64,000 bases of DNA from Syngnathus acus. Lineage: Eukaryota > Chordata > Actinopteri > Syngnathiformes > Syngnathidae. The notes below the pieces were generated by a model, which was not told the DNA's origin, did no database searches, and worked only from the letters and a program-made list of their open reading frames with translations. Location of the stretch: contig NC_051104.1 of assembly GCF_901709675.1 (NCBI RefSeq), forward strand, positions 1,241,001 through 1,305,000, written 5' to 3'. Position 1 is the stretch's first letter, and each line of letters starts with the position of its first letter. Both the position numbers and the translations under genes were made by a program. This document shows, in pieces, positions 49,819 to 63,049 of this stretch.

Positions 49819-50635
49819 AAGAAAGGGGCCGTTATCGTTGCAGCGTCCCTATCAGGCATCGCAAACGTCACATTGGTCTTGTTCAATTTTCTCCTCCTGT
49901 TTGTTCTTTTCCCGCCGAGAGGACAAACAGGAATGACGCTAGCATATTTGGGACTGGCACGAACATCTTCCGCCAACAGTGCGGCGAACATTCACTAATA
50001 AAAGTTTGGAACTAACTTTTTGTTGCATCTCAATGAAGGCAAATAGCCACAAGTCTGTGCACTTGGCTGATATGATGCAAGTAGAAACCATAGGTTAAAA
50101 TTTACACATCAGCCCAGCTGTTATTTAATATTTTGTGTAAGTTGGCGTGTGGTCAGCATTGCAGTAATAGGAAGAAGAAAACTGTCAAGGTAACCATTAG
50201 AGACTAGATGACACTAAATTGTCCTTTTTAATACAACAGAATTAGTAATAACAAAAGGTCCTTGTTGCATTTCATAATCAACCAAAAAATGACAGCAGTT
50301 ATGTTGAATTTAAATGTTTCTCATAACGCGGCGTGAACATTCATGCTCTATCTTAAGTGTTCTTGGTTTCCTCAGGGTAACGCAGCAAAAAAGCTATTTG
50401 AATACTGAGGATCATTGATTAGATTTTCAAATGGGTCAAATTGACATCCAGCATGTTAACCCCCCCCTAGTTACGATAACATTTGAATTGAGAACATTAT
50501 TGCTTCTCAATTTACATTTTCAAATGGGTCAATTTGACCCGAGCTGTGCCTAAGATCATCAACGACAGTGCAAATAGGGGGGGGCGGAGTCAAGGAGGGG
50601 GGGGGGGGAATATGGAAGGGGAGTGTTTTTCACTG
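49819..50635. other. eif2s3 3' UTR and convergent spacer
   Basis: It contains the eif2s3 3' UTR with AATAAA at 49997. The middle is AT-rich without coding sequence. The phrase TCAAATGGGTCAA occurs twice (50427 and 50520). G-runs lie at 50577-50610 near the stop of the minus-strand gene. Confidence 0.6.
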
Positions 50636-53600
50636 CTACAAAGCAGCCTCCCATTCGTCGTCGGAGACATCGTCGATGGGCACGGCGCGCGTGTTGCTGG
50701 CGCGGATGCTGCTGATGTGTGTGGACGCCAGCAGGGCAGCGATGCCCGTCAGGCTCACGCCGGTGCCGTCCAGGTTCACCTGAGTCAAACGCATGTGCGC
50801 CAGGAACTTCACGCCTAAGGGGTAGAGTTGAAAAATGTTATGACGCCTAAGGCGCGTTTGAGAGGATGTGGATGTGCTTACCGTTATCTGTGATTCTGGT
50901 GCGGCTGAGATTCAACTTCAGCATCTGAGGGCAGTGGATAAGACCTCGCCTCACCACACTGTCGCCCACCTGAGTGCTGGCCAGGCCCAACACCTGCAAA
51001 ACAACAGTTGGGTTTAAAAAAAAAAAAAAAAGAATAAAATAAATAGAAGGATTAAAGGTACAGCAGCAAGACCTGGAGGTGCGGCAGGCAGGTGATGAGC
51101 GCCGCCACTCCTCGACTGCTGACTGCCGTTCGGTCCAAGCACAGCTCCTGCAGCTCCAGCAGAGGGCGCAAGTAGGAGAGCCCGGCATCTGTCACTTGTG
51201 TGTTACTCAGAGACAGCTTTTTTAATCTGAACACACACACATACAGTAGATGTAATGTTGTCTACTCATACTAACACAGAAATGATGAGGAAAAATTGGG
51301 GGACCCTATGGAGCCCAGTGATGAACATGAGACACAATGGGGACATTACGTGACAAAATAGGACATGTGCATGTACCTGGTCATAGTGCAGAGGTGCTGA
51401 ACTCCCCGGTCTGTGACTTGCGTGTAGTCCGTTAGGTCGAGCTCCACCAGCAGCTGCAGCCGCGACAAGAACGCCAGGCCGCCGTCCGTGACCGAGTGGC
51501 GTCCTGGGAGTGTCAGGTGAGTCAATGCCAGTCCTGCAAGACAAATTGCGCTTGAGCGACCAGATGCCTCATTCTCCGGGCCAGAAGCGGACACTGGCGC
51601 TAACCCGATACAATCTGCAGGGCGTGGTCGCCGTTGGACACGCGCACCCCCCCCAGGCTGAGGGACGAGAGAGACGGGTGGGCGCCCAACTGCGCAAGTG
51701 AGGCCTCAGTCACGCCCGTGCCGTCCAGGTTGAGCGTCTGCAGGCCCGGCAGCTCGGACAGCGCGGAAACGTCGGACACCTGGAGGGACACGCATTGTAA
51801 ACAGAACGGCTGGCTGAAAGAAAACCAGCGCTATCTGCTGGTGGCTGTGGCGTACTACCTTGGTCTGCTTGATGCTGAGCATCCGCAGCTGCGGCACACA
51901 AGCGGGCAGCACGGCCAGCGTAGTCTCGCCTACCGCTGTCTGGTTGAGGCTGAGCTGCGAGAGGCACGGCGGCGCTGAGCGCAGGTACAGCGTCACGCCC
52001 GCGTCCGTCACTTTGGTCTGGTCCAGCGACAGGAAGCACAGGCTTTTGAGACCTGACAACATGAAAGCAGTTAATACACGTGGCGTTACGTAACCTCAAT
52101 CCGATCCGAGTGCGTGTGGAAGGAGTTTGCAACCTGTGATGTACTGCAGACAAGAGTCGGTCAGTTTGCTGCAAGAGGCCAAGTTGAGATACTGCAGTTT
52201 AACCAGACTGGACAGAATTGAGAGGCCAGAGTCTGTGGGAGAGACAGGGAGAGTTCAACTTTCTATTTTATTTTTAAATGCCCTCCAATGAAACCTGCTT
52301 GAAGCAAGGCGGAGTTGTTTGTACCCGTGATGAGCGGCGAGTTGATCAGGCTGAGATGCTTGAGCGCGGTGAAGGCGCGCAGCTGGCGCAGCAGCTCATT
52401 GGTGGAGTACGGGTAGCAGTTGAGGACAAACTTCTGCAGCGGACAGCCAAAGAATAGCTCCAGGTTGCGCGGACGCAGCACACGCTCCTGGGCCATGTGG
52501 TTCAGCAGAAGCTCCACAAGCTCAGGTGTCAGGCCGGCCAGGCTGCTGCTGTACTGCATACTGGGAGCTGGAGTGCATGCACACAGATAAAACACACGTG
52601 TATACACACGTGCATACACACACACAGAGGCACAAATTCACAGCACTCACCCGTCATGAGCTGGACGGTTGCGCGCGTGGCCAAGGTACAGAGCGAGGAG
52701 ACGCTGGGGGTCTGGAAGGACCTTTTGGGGGGAAGTGGCTGTCCCTGCGAGGCGGGGTCTTCGTGACGCACCGCCCGCTGCAGACGCTCCACGGCGGCCT
52801 GCCCGGCGGCTCCGGGCGCCGCTCGCCCCTCGGCGTCGTTCGGCTCGGGCGCCGGCTCATCCTCCGGGGCCTCTCTAAGTCGATTGCCCTGCTCGGGCCA
52901 CCGGTGTCTGGGCTCCAAGCCACCACGATTCCTGTTCTCCAGGAGGAACGGAAGTCGCGGCAGACCTGGCAAAGCACAAAGACGTGTCATTAAAAATGCC
53001 AACGACTCAATCTGATTAAGTCGGCTGCTGCCTAATCTTCTATAAATAGCACAAACATGATGTGGGTAAAATGCTACATTGTAAAAAGTGCACAGTACCA
53101 TTAAGCAAATGTTGAGCTTCTCCCTCTTCTTCGTCACCGTCATCTTCCTGTTCGGGTTGGACTCCAGCAGCTTCGTCGGGATTGCCAGCGACCAACTTTT
53201 GGCCTCGCCCTGTGAAATGACCGCATGTTCATGAGCTTATGGACGTTTAGACTGCAAAAAGTTTCCCGGGAAGGTGGCAGCATTTTTGCATGCCCCTTAT
53301 CCCAAATTCTAAATTAGGATCAAACTTGCCCCAAAAGTGAGAATGTCCGTGAAGCGGAGCACCTCCAGAGATCCCCGCGAGACTGGCGGCCTCTTCCCAC
53401 ACGTGATTGGGTAGCGGAGGGGGCACGACAAAATCTGGCCCACCCGCTCTCTCCTGGACTGGGATTGGAGGAGTAGGACACGCCCGCCGGTCAGGTCCGA
53501 CCGGGGGCGGCTCGGCAGGGCCGGCCGGGTCCTGGGGGGTCTCCGGGGGAGTTGTCTGAATGCAAAGGGCGGCGTTAGGCGTGAGGCCGAGGGAGCGCAG

Positions 53601-55278
53601 TGAGCAGGCCAGCTCAGCCTCCCCGAAGCGTTTTCGTGGGAACCCCTGGAGGAGAGAGAAGGCGCGGAGGGCGGGATGACGTCCCGTGATGTGCTCCACT
53701 ACACAGCGAAGCGGCGCGTCGGCCGGAAAGCTTTCGCGCATGGACTCACCGGACGGCAGCCGGATCTGCGGCGAGGCCACAGACGAGACAACATAAATTC
53801 GGCATCCCGTATTGATTACCACCAGCGACGCCTTTACCACCTCACCATGAGAATACAGTTGTTATCCACATTAGTCTGAACCTTCCCTCCAAGAGTGTGC
53901 CCTTGACTGTCATCGGACGGCGACGCCCCCTCCGCCGCCGCCGCTACGCCAGACTGGCTACTCTTCTCCTGTAAGCTCCGCCGATCGTCGGCAATACGCT
54001 TTAGCACCAACTCTCGCTCCTGGAATGAAGATGAAACAAGTACAAAATGAGTCAGGTGCAACTGTACAGTGCACAGTGTGATTAAAAACAAAGAAAGGAA
54101 TTGATGAACAGAATATTTTCGACATTCAGACCAGCACGGGTCCGACCGATAAGATCCTCGAAATACCTGTTTCTTTTGCCGGCGCTCCGCCCTCGCCTGC
54201 TGAGTCACGCGTTGCCTCTGCTGCTCCTCAAAGTCACTTTTGTCCTGTTTGATGCGCGACTCGATGGGGGGCAACTCTCGGGAAGGCGGTGACAACTTCT
54301 GCGCTAATGAGCTACTTGCTGTGACAACATGAAAATGAATAACCACAGGTAATGATGACATGTCTCCAAAATTGACAAATGCTATTTGCTTTCAAGTGTA
54401 GTTGAACATCACACCTGGACAGTCAGAAGCAGACGTGATAGTCGAGTCTTTCGGAGGGTTGAAAGCCGCGAATGCCGTTTCCGCCGGCCCCGTCGGCTGC
54501 TTGAGCAAACTGTGTCGTGCATGCTGATGACCCTGCAGAAGCCTATTGACAAAAAGGCAATCGAACGTCTCTCAATTAAGAATTAAGAGGTGATCATTTT
54601 GAAAACTCAAGGAGACACAGTTTATGATATGTGGACACACTCACCACTCGGCCGCGTCCGTCACGGAAAAATGACCGGCCTGCACAGCAGCCTGGATCTG
54701 CTCCTGTGTGAAGCCCATTTCGCCAAGCGTGTGGAATAGCTCCCCAATTGTCTGCAAGACAGTCAAAAAGGAAACTTCTCAAAGGAGCTTCTCAAATGTA
54801 GAGGTGGCCACCTCTGCCGAATACTGGACTATGATATACTAGACTACTGAATTATTAAATAACAATCATAGTATTAGACTTGGATGTGGTGACCGATTCA
54901 TGCTCGGAATCTAAAGATGGGTATGGTGAGCCACCAGACCGTACAATCTATGATGTCATACCCACTTGGAACTGCTGTCACCTTAATCTGTTGCTCTTAA
55001 TTTCAATGACACCGTTTTAATCAACTCTGACGTATTTACACAGCAATTTTACTTCAAAACCGAACATTTAAAATCAAAATAAAACATAAAATAAGCGTAT
55101 CAGTCGAGCTAAGCGTGATAGTTTGTGACGCTTGCCTGTCACAGCCGTTAGCATAACAACTAGCTTAGCCGCCGAGGCTAACTGGCAAGCTAATATGCCC
55201 CTCAGCGCGTCCCGCGGGACTTTTACAACACCCAGCAAGTCGTCGTTTGAAGCTTACCAGGGAGCCCGAAGAATTCAT
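50636..55278 (-). CDS. UBA - coiled-coil - UBX - leucine-rich repeat protein, predicted p97 cofactor
   Basis: I do not recognise this gene by name. Sixteen exons: 55258-55278, 54645-54751, 54415-54542, 54167-54318, 53846-54019, 53330-53765, 53099-53209, 52651-52965, 52325-52567, 52134-52232, 51859-52052, 51605-51779, 51377-51533, 51073-51226, 50882-50993 and 50636-50814. They close in frame at 918 aa. Residues about 8-44 form a UBA-like domain (LGEMGF, then ...AAEWLLQ). About 100-165 is a charged coiled coil ending KRIADDRRSLQEK, typical before UBX domains. About 190-268 is a UBX domain (IRLPSGESMRESFPADAPL) with the p97-binding loop GFPRKRF. A Pro-rich then acidic linker follows. From about 530 to 895 there are at least ten LRRs of the LxxLxLxxTxVTDxGL type. 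The C-terminus DDVSDDEWEAAL is acidic. The UBA and FPR-loop UBX suggest a ubiquitin-binding p97/VCP adaptor with LRRs for substrate. Function is inferred. Confidence 0.85.
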
Positions 55279-55597
55279 GTTCGCCTTTGGGTTTGCAATC
55301 AAAACGCTGAAGTGTAATTAATCAGCAACTTTGTAGGACTTCCTGCATCGGCTGCTTCGCTATTTCAAACGCAGCCGTCGACTCTATGCTAGCAGGCACG
55401 AGACAAACGTCCTGCCCCCTTTTGATTGACAGCAGAACAACAACAAACCAGCCACAAGATTCTTATTGTGTACGAAGTTGTTCATTGTCAACATATCAGT
55501 GGCTTTGATGGGGAAACCGGCTTTATGATGTAATGATGCACTTGCTTTGATCGAGTCACTAATCGCATGGAAATAAGGAAGATTTGTTTTCCAATAG

Positions 55598-55885
55598 CGG
55601 CACGGTGGGGCACTGGTTAGGGTTAGCATGTCCGCCTTAGAGGGTGCGGCCTCGATTCCACCACCGACCCTCCCTGTGTGGAGTTTGCATGTTCTCCCCG
55701 TGCCTGCGTGGGTTTTCTCCGGACACTCCGGTTTCCTCCCGCATCCACAAAACATGCATGGTAGGCTGATCGAGCAGTCCAAATTGCTCTAGGTGTGAGT
55801 GCAAGTGCGGATGGTTGTTTGTCTCTTTGTGCCCTGCGATTGGCTGGCTGGCAACCAGTTCAGGGTGCCCCCCCCCCGGGCTCAT
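55598..55885. repeat. Teleost interspersed repeat, second copy
   Basis: Opposite orientation to 34164-34395. It starts AGCGGCACGGTGGGGCACTG and goes through GTTTGCATGTTCTCCCCGTG, TGGGTTTTCTCCGG and TTCCTCCCGCATCCACAAAACATGCATG to GATTGGCTGGCTGGCAACCAGTTCAGGGT. This copy has the 5' portion that the other lacks. Confidence 0.8.
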
Positions 55886-58589
55886 TCTAGTGGTACACAA
55901 TAGAATCACTGCCCAAGTAGCTTGGTTCTGTTGAACTTTTTAGTGCAAATTTCCTACATTTAGGCATGGTGTTCATGTTCAAACCTTACATACAGTTACA
56001 GTTACTTGAAGTAATGTTCTTGAGCTGAACAACACTCTAGCCTTGTATTATGACCGGAAAAACATCCACAAAACGATGCAGATTGACAGCACAGTACTTG
56101 AGACCATGTTTATTCAAGGATGGATCATCAGCAAACACCTTCTAGAATCCGCATCCAGTCATCCCTTGGTGATATTTAATAAGGTCTTCTATTTTTAAAA
56201 TTGAAGGTCGTGGCATCATCATCCTAACGGAACGTGCCCCGCCCCTCTACAGCCTCTTGTCAGACTCACTAAGTTACATTCACGCATGCGCAGAAAATAT
56301 GGAACTTGGAGACGCCGGCAATAAGTTGCCCGAATCCACCAAAGCACAACCGGAATGGGCAACATTAACTTCAAAATAAACAAAATTTGGAAAAACATAT
56401 TTCTATAACTGCCCAGTTTTGTTTGTGTATGTGCCCTGTTAATTTATAACAAAAAATGTATGTATGATATAAAGTTTTAGACAATTTTGAAAAGTAACCA
56501 CTCAAATATATTTGACGTTGAGCTTTGATTCATTTAACAACTGACCGGAAATAGCTTACATTTTAGTTTGCTGTCTGACACCGGTTGAGAGCAAGTCATC
56601 CAGCCAGCCAGAGGCGAGAGTTTGAGGTGAGTACCACCTGGTATCTCCGTGGAAATAAGTGACAAATTCGGTGACGTTTTGGCTTCATCAGACAGTTTTA
56701 AAATGACTTTCGGCTGCGGTTGAGTTGGACATCCGTGGTTGTCTGAGGGGAGTAAGTTGACCCCCTCACATTGCGAGTGGTCCACAGTTGTCTGCCACAC
56801 ACACACCCTCACACACAAATGTTGTGACTTCGCTTTTGTTTCTCGGCTTATTATTAACAAAAGACCTTGGAAATGTGTTCACACTTGGAATTCTCTTGTG
56901 GTTGGGAACAGGTGGATTTATATAAAAACAAGAATATCGAATGGTGGAGTAGAGTGAAGTGTCTGTTAAGCTAGCAGGTACCCATTCAAAATATGATTGC
57001 TAATGTTAATACTGTGTTAGCATAAATTTATTGTTATTGTAATACATAATGTATTATTAACTTTGAAAGTGATAGGCAGAATAATTAAAACTCCCTGTTA
57101 GTTTTGATTTAAATAAATTGTGTAAAAAAATTCCCTTTAATAACAAGTAAAGTACAAGCACATTATTCAAAAGGTGAGCAAAGTGGTCACATTTTTAAAT
57201 GTTCAAAAATTAAATTGACAAAAATAAGTTACCTTTGGGCATAATATGTAACAATAAAAGTGCGCTGCTTCCAAGCAAAATTAACCTTTGTCCGTGAAAA
57301 CGTGAACAAAGTCCTGCATACAGTATATCAAACTGTAGCACTTCAGGTACATGACAGGTCGGTTGCTTAATTTTAGTAGAAAAAAAGTCAATAGGTTGCA
57401 AGGATGCCACGAAAAGGGAAAGAATATTTTTTTAAAAATCAAGGTGACCCAACAGAGTGGTTGTTGCAACCTATTTTGACAACAGGATGACATCACATGA
57501 CTACTATCGGGATGTCAGGGTGAGGAAGGATGTGTCTTGCTGACTCATCTGTTTGTAAGTTAACTATCTAGTAGAAGATGAAGTCAAAGTGGAATAAATC
57601 AATTTTACTTTTAAGAACGCCAAATTCCATATTTTCTATTGCCGGACAATCTCAAAGACATCGTCCTATCTTGGTGATGATTTGTTTTCTCTCGCCTGTT
57701 GAATATGCGCGAAGGGATTTGTCACAAGCGTAGTGAACGTCTCCGCATTCCTGCTGGAAATGGCTTGATCATGCAGAAAATGCATGAGAGGGGAGAGAAG
57801 GGTGAAAAATGTTTGATAATGCAAAAGCTGTGTTTGTTTTACCTCCCCCTCAGCCAACAGGATTTGGTGTGTAAAGCCTTCCAGAAAATCAACTCCGATT
57901 GAGGCCCGTTTACATGTGTGAAGATTGCCGGGTAAATCATTGTGCAATAGTGACTGCAATCCTTCAAACGTGCCACATCTGGACCCCCAAGCACTTCGGT
58001 ACCAGACTCTCCTTCTTAATTTCACCGTGGGATGAGATTGTCGTCCTTTAGCCTAGCGGGAGCCCGTTAGCTTGTGTTTTCTCACGAGCACAAATGCATT
58101 TATTGCCGCTCGTCTGGCGGCGCGCTGTGAGAACTCGGCCCCGTGCAACCTGAGCAGCTTTCCATCCAAGTTTTGTGGCTGCTGGCCGAGCGCACAAAAG
58201 GTCTTATTGTTGACTTTGAGTTCAAAGCAATTATCTAAACGGGTCTGGAGAGCATGTTGAGCAGTCTTGATTCAAATGATCAATGACTTAAAAAGTTGAA
58301 GAACCACACAAGAAGAATAGGGTTTTTTTAAGCGATGCTAAAGATTCTGCAACTCGACAGTTTTTTTTGGTCATATTTGAAACTAAACTCATTTTGAAAT
58401 TCTTGGTAATGGGTTAATGTTCTTGCGGTCAAAATGCGCTAACTGTTCCAGTCCGCTACTCGGAACTTTCCATTTCACTTGTCCAAAACAATACCCCCTA
58501 GTCGTAATCTCGGGTTTAAAAATGATTGAAAGTTTATTGCTTTTTCCTCTGGAGAACAATAAGTTAGCATTTATATTGGCTGTTACGTA
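55886..58589. other. Non-coding spacer
   Basis: Mostly AT-rich sequence without supported exons on either strand. The open frames present are short and show no family motifs. Confidence 0.5.
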
Positions 58590-58955
58590 AACGGCCAGCT
58601 CTCGGTCGCCCCTTAAATCCCTGCGCGCCCTCGGACAGGTGCCGTCTCAGTCCTTTGAGGCTCACGGCGATGCAGCTGTTTGCGGACCCCTCTGTGCTGA
58701 TGTGTCGGACCGACCCGAATCCTCAATCGTGTTAGCGCACACGACCGTACTGGCGGTAAGGCTAAAGTCCCGCGGGGCTATTTAGGGCAAAAACACTCCA
58801 CGCTATCATCGCGCACGAGCAGCACTAAATCCCTTCAGAAATTCGCGGGCCGGGCAGCTGTCGGGTGGCGGCCATCGCAGACTGGTGGAAAAGACGAGGC
58901 GTTGGGGGAAGTTTTCGTCTCTTCCTTACGGAAAAGTAACCACGCGGGTAGGTGA
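58590..58955 (+). promoter_or_regulatory. CpG-rich stretch, possible promoter and first exon
   Basis: A GC- and CpG-rich block, in contrast to its AT-rich surroundings, ends with a GT donor-like site (CGCGG/GTAGGTGAG, about 58947). It may be the 5' end of a plus-strand gene that continues beyond the window. No start codon can be assigned. Confidence 0.3.
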
Positions 58956-61900
58956 GTCACCAGAAAAACAACAGTCCGAGTTTTAGCCAACTGGCATCAA
59001 CGAGAATTGCTCTGAATCGTATTCCTGATTGTCACTTGTTGCTAGGCAGAGTTCATATTTTTGCATTTGAATCACTCTATGACATAAAAAGTGTAAGAGA
59101 GACCGTAAAACAGCGCCATCTTGTGGACTTTTACTCTATAGTTAATAGAAAAGTGTTTAACAGCGTGCCAGGGTTAAAGCAATGTTGTTCATCCTCGGCG
59201 CCTCCGTTGGGTCACACACCTCTTTTACATAGTTTTGTTTCGGTCCTGGAGGCTATTTTTAGCAACTCGTTGGGATGGAGGAAAACACCAAGCGACATAT
59301 TTAGCCGTCTCATTTTTTCCCGTTCCACGCAGGACGCTCATGTGACTCGTCAGCGAGCCCCGGACCCTGGGGACAAACAATTCTGTCTTCTCCGGGGTTT
59401 GGATATTTTGTCGGCCCAGAGGCTCAAATAAGCCCATGTGGAATGCGCGCCTTGATTATTTTTGCAAAGGGGTCGCAGCGACTTGTTTGGATCACAGGAC
59501 CTTCTTTGTTCCCCAACACAATTAATCCAGTTGCTTTTGTGACTTTTAAGTGGGATTCTTTGTGTAATGATTTTGTTGTTTTGCTGCGACGTGACAAAAT
59601 GGATGCTTGGTGGCATATATTATTTATCCTCTTCATGTGTTATATCGTGAACTGCATATGATATATGGCAGATATTTTGGGGAAGATTGTCAATTAATTA
59701 ACATATTAATGATCAATAAATTACTTTCAAAATAAATTGAGATATGTAACATTGTTTTACTTGATCAAATTATACATTTGTGAAGTTCAGTGAGCCATAT
59801 GTAAACCTTTTTTTGCGCTTTCAAGACGTGCTAAAATTCCACTTATTAATCATCGGGATGACTGACTGACCACTTTTGAGGCAGAGGTGTGTGTGTGCGT
59901 GCGTGACTCAGTGTCGGATAGGGCCTGCAGTCACATGGCTACTTGTCAGCAGGCTCCAGGAGGAAACTTAATCCCGCTGAGCGAGGCGGCCGCTATCAGT
60001 GGGCGCACGTCGGTTCGAGTGGTTGGACGCTCGCTTCACATCTAACTTTTTTTGTCTTCTCTCTCTCTCTTGTGTATGTTTGCCGTTTTGCTGCACTCTG
60101 CCCAGAAGCGTCTCTCCCTCCACCTGCCTGCAGAGTTCACGGTTGCACTTCCTACCATGTCTGCGGTGGCTTCTCTGCAGTAAACAAAGCAAGGTACGGA
60201 GCTTTACCTTTAGTTGATTGCCGCGCCTTTTTAACATGCACCAATTTGAGTGTGTTGAATATTTTGCGTGGTAATTTTTTAAAATCGGAATAACATTGTT
60301 TTTACAATATGAGTCTTTAGCAAATGGTTAATGTCACTTAATAGTACAAAAAAAACAGGAGCATAATAATGTCAACAGGAAAAAGTCAAAAAGAAAAGAA
60401 GGAAGGAAATTCACAGCTCCAAGTTTTAGGGAAATCTGAGTGTTCCTTTGATTTGATTGTTGCTTCAAGTCATCCGAGTTGGGTGCAACGGTACAATAAC
60501 AAAGCATTCAAATATTCAATTATTTCTTCAAAGACTTGATCTTACGAAACGCTTTATTATTTATTCCCTTTGTTATGCGCTCTACAAGCTTTGTTTACAT
60601 GTATGTAAAACAAATAAACAAGTGTTAGTAAGAATATGATTAGCATTTGTTTTGGGGATTTTCAATAACACTTCCAGGCTGTCCTTGTCGGCGTTCCTTT
60701 CTTGCCTGTGTTCTGACATCATCTGATAAAACATTAAGGCCACAATATGCATATCATGAGGGGGCTGCAAAAGGACGCGCGGGCTTTAAAAAAAATCTGC
60801 TTGTCATTGTAGCAGGTTTTGTAAGTGCAAGCACGTACGGTGGAAATGCCAAACATGGTGGAAAGGGCGAGCAGTCCGAGCATCTTCAATGAGCTCAGTA
60901 AGATTTCAAATCATTGTTTTCTTTGCCGTTTAACAACAAGGATCAATTTTCATAATCATTAGTATGCATTTCTATTCTGGCCTTTTATTGTCATTTATAA
61001 ACAGGCTACCTGTGACCTACATTGAAGTGTGTCAAATGACCATGACAAACAATCATGTTGGGTTTTCTTTTAAGTAGAAGTAAAAATGACCAATGGAGGT
61101 AATGGCATTGCACAAGTGCGCACACCCTCATACGATTCCAGATGTGGCTGTGGTCAGAATTAACCCAACACGTTCAAACTCGTGGTAAATGAGATTCGGG
61201 ACGTTAAAAGGCGGTGGATTGTGGGCCACATTAATGGTCTAACGATTTGGAAAAACTTGGCATTTGAACAGGGGGGTGTAGACTTTTTATATCCGCACCA
61301 TACATGCCTGAATGGCAGCGGCATCTACTGTATCACTCGTGTATTGCTCGCCCCGATAGAAGGCTATAGCGGGCACGACCATCAACGGCAGGAATTTATT
61401 TGGTGTATTTTTATGCCGCCGCCAGACAGATCAGTCGCACATCAATCATAATTCACAACAAGGGGACGAGGAACGCTTCTATTCTTAGTCGTTGACGGTT
61501 TGATGTTTTCGGACTCTCGCACCAAATTTGACACACCGAAGAGAAGAGTGTGATTCACAACTCCGTCCAATATGAATGATTAAAAAATGTGTAAACAACA
61601 ATAAAGAAAAAGACAAGAGTGCGAGGCGCCAGGACTCTGTTAAGAGGACATGATGAAGCTCTACTGGGAATTGCTTTTTTTTTTTTGTCCTCGCTTCCTC
61701 TTGCACACTCAGCATTCATCCATTTCTTTTTCGGCAGAGTCAGCTGTTGCATAAGGCGCCTCCTGTTCCGTTTCAGCCGTGCCCCACGCCAAAACACAAC
61801 TCCGCCCAGGTGTCGTCCTCAATAGGACAATTATCGTTGTCTTAGCGGTGTTATTACACTTGTTCTCGCGGGTAGGTGGGCTGCTGGTTCCCATAGTCCG

Positions 61901-62900
61901 GGCTCCACATCCCACCCTTGTGTAACTTTATCCCCGTGCCTCTACCATCCTGGAAGGGGTGTTGGTTTACTGAGAAAATAAAGCGTGTATAGCGAGGTGA
62001 ATGACTTCGTTATCTCCATTAGTGCAAGCGGGCTTACAGGGTGGATGACCTAGGAAAGTCAGCTAGCGCAATGCTAACAAGCAATGCAATTAGCCTAGGA
62101 AAGTCAGCTAGCATAATGCTAACAAGCGATGCAAATCAAGGCATCGTGTTACTTTGATTTTATTGTATACTTCACAGACCGCAGTCTTCAAAGCGAGCCG
62201 TCATTCTCGGCGTGCAATTACAACCTGAGTCGGAATCTCTGTCAACAAGGTCACCGATATGACCCACTGCATGTTTGTGCCAAGGAATCTTCATCATCAC
62301 CTTCTCGATATTCGCTGCCAGACAGCCCACTCGCAATTGTTGACACATTAAGCCCCCCCCCCGCGCTATAAATAACCTTTTACGTCCGGTTATAATTGTT
62401 GGAAAGGACAAAGGACACAGCCCGCATGCCGAATGTAAAGAAGGTTAGCCGAAAGCACCGCCGCCATCGCTGCTTATTAAAAGTCTCCCTTCACAGTAGC
62501 ACACGGCGTTATCAGGCTCTTATCTCGGTAATGGTTGATGACCTTGGATGGCGGCAAAGACGGCCCTCGGGCCCTGGAAATGAGAGCATCCCAAAAAAAA
62601 AAAAAAAGTCTGTGTGTACTGTCCAAGAAAGCTACATATTGCCCTTTTATTGCAAACAGAAAATGATAAAGTCCTCATGATGTTTTTTTTGCTGACTGCA
62701 TTGTTTTGTAGCGCAATGCTTTTATTGCACGGCTGCAGACTGACTGTAATTACGCGCGATTATATGGGACAAACCGTCACACACACACACCACAATGCAG
62801 TTTTCAGCGCTGACGTTTTGTTGGCCGTGGTTCAGTGATGGTGATGGAGGCATGGCATGGCAAAAAAAACCCTTCCTGAATCTCTTGTCTGTGTTTCCAG
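58956..62900. other. Probable intron or spacer
   Basis: No coding exon is supported. A block at about 60105-60194 is flanked by CTGCCCAG and GTACGG and could be a non-coding exon, but it holds stops in every frame. It also holds a purine/T-rich mix and a tandem repeat at 62049-62135. Confidence 0.4.
62049..62135. repeat. 45-bp tandem duplication
   Basis: Two copies of CCTAGGAAAGTCAGCTAGCG and the following TAATGCTAACAAGC-type tail start at 62049 and 62094 and differ at a few positions. The sequence is GCTA-rich, like the repeats in tnik introns. Confidence 0.85.
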
Positions 62901-63049
62901 GTTATGCTGCCCAAAAGTTGCCTGAGTCCCAGCGAAAAAGAGAAGGGCTAACCACGTCACAGCGTAACCCCAGCAGCTTTTCCCAAAGCGTGTCCGCCAA
63001 GCAGAGCCATGAGCAACCACGCCGCTCCCAAAAAGATCACGGATAGCGT
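62901..63049 (+). other. Candidate first coding exon of an off-window gene
   Basis: The block has a TGTTTCCAG acceptor and an AGC/GTAAGT donor. An ATG at 63009 would begin MSNHAAPKKITDS before the donor. An upstream ATG (62904) gives a 15-codon uORF. I do not recognise the protein. If real, the gene continues past 64000 on the plus strand. Confidence 0.3.
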
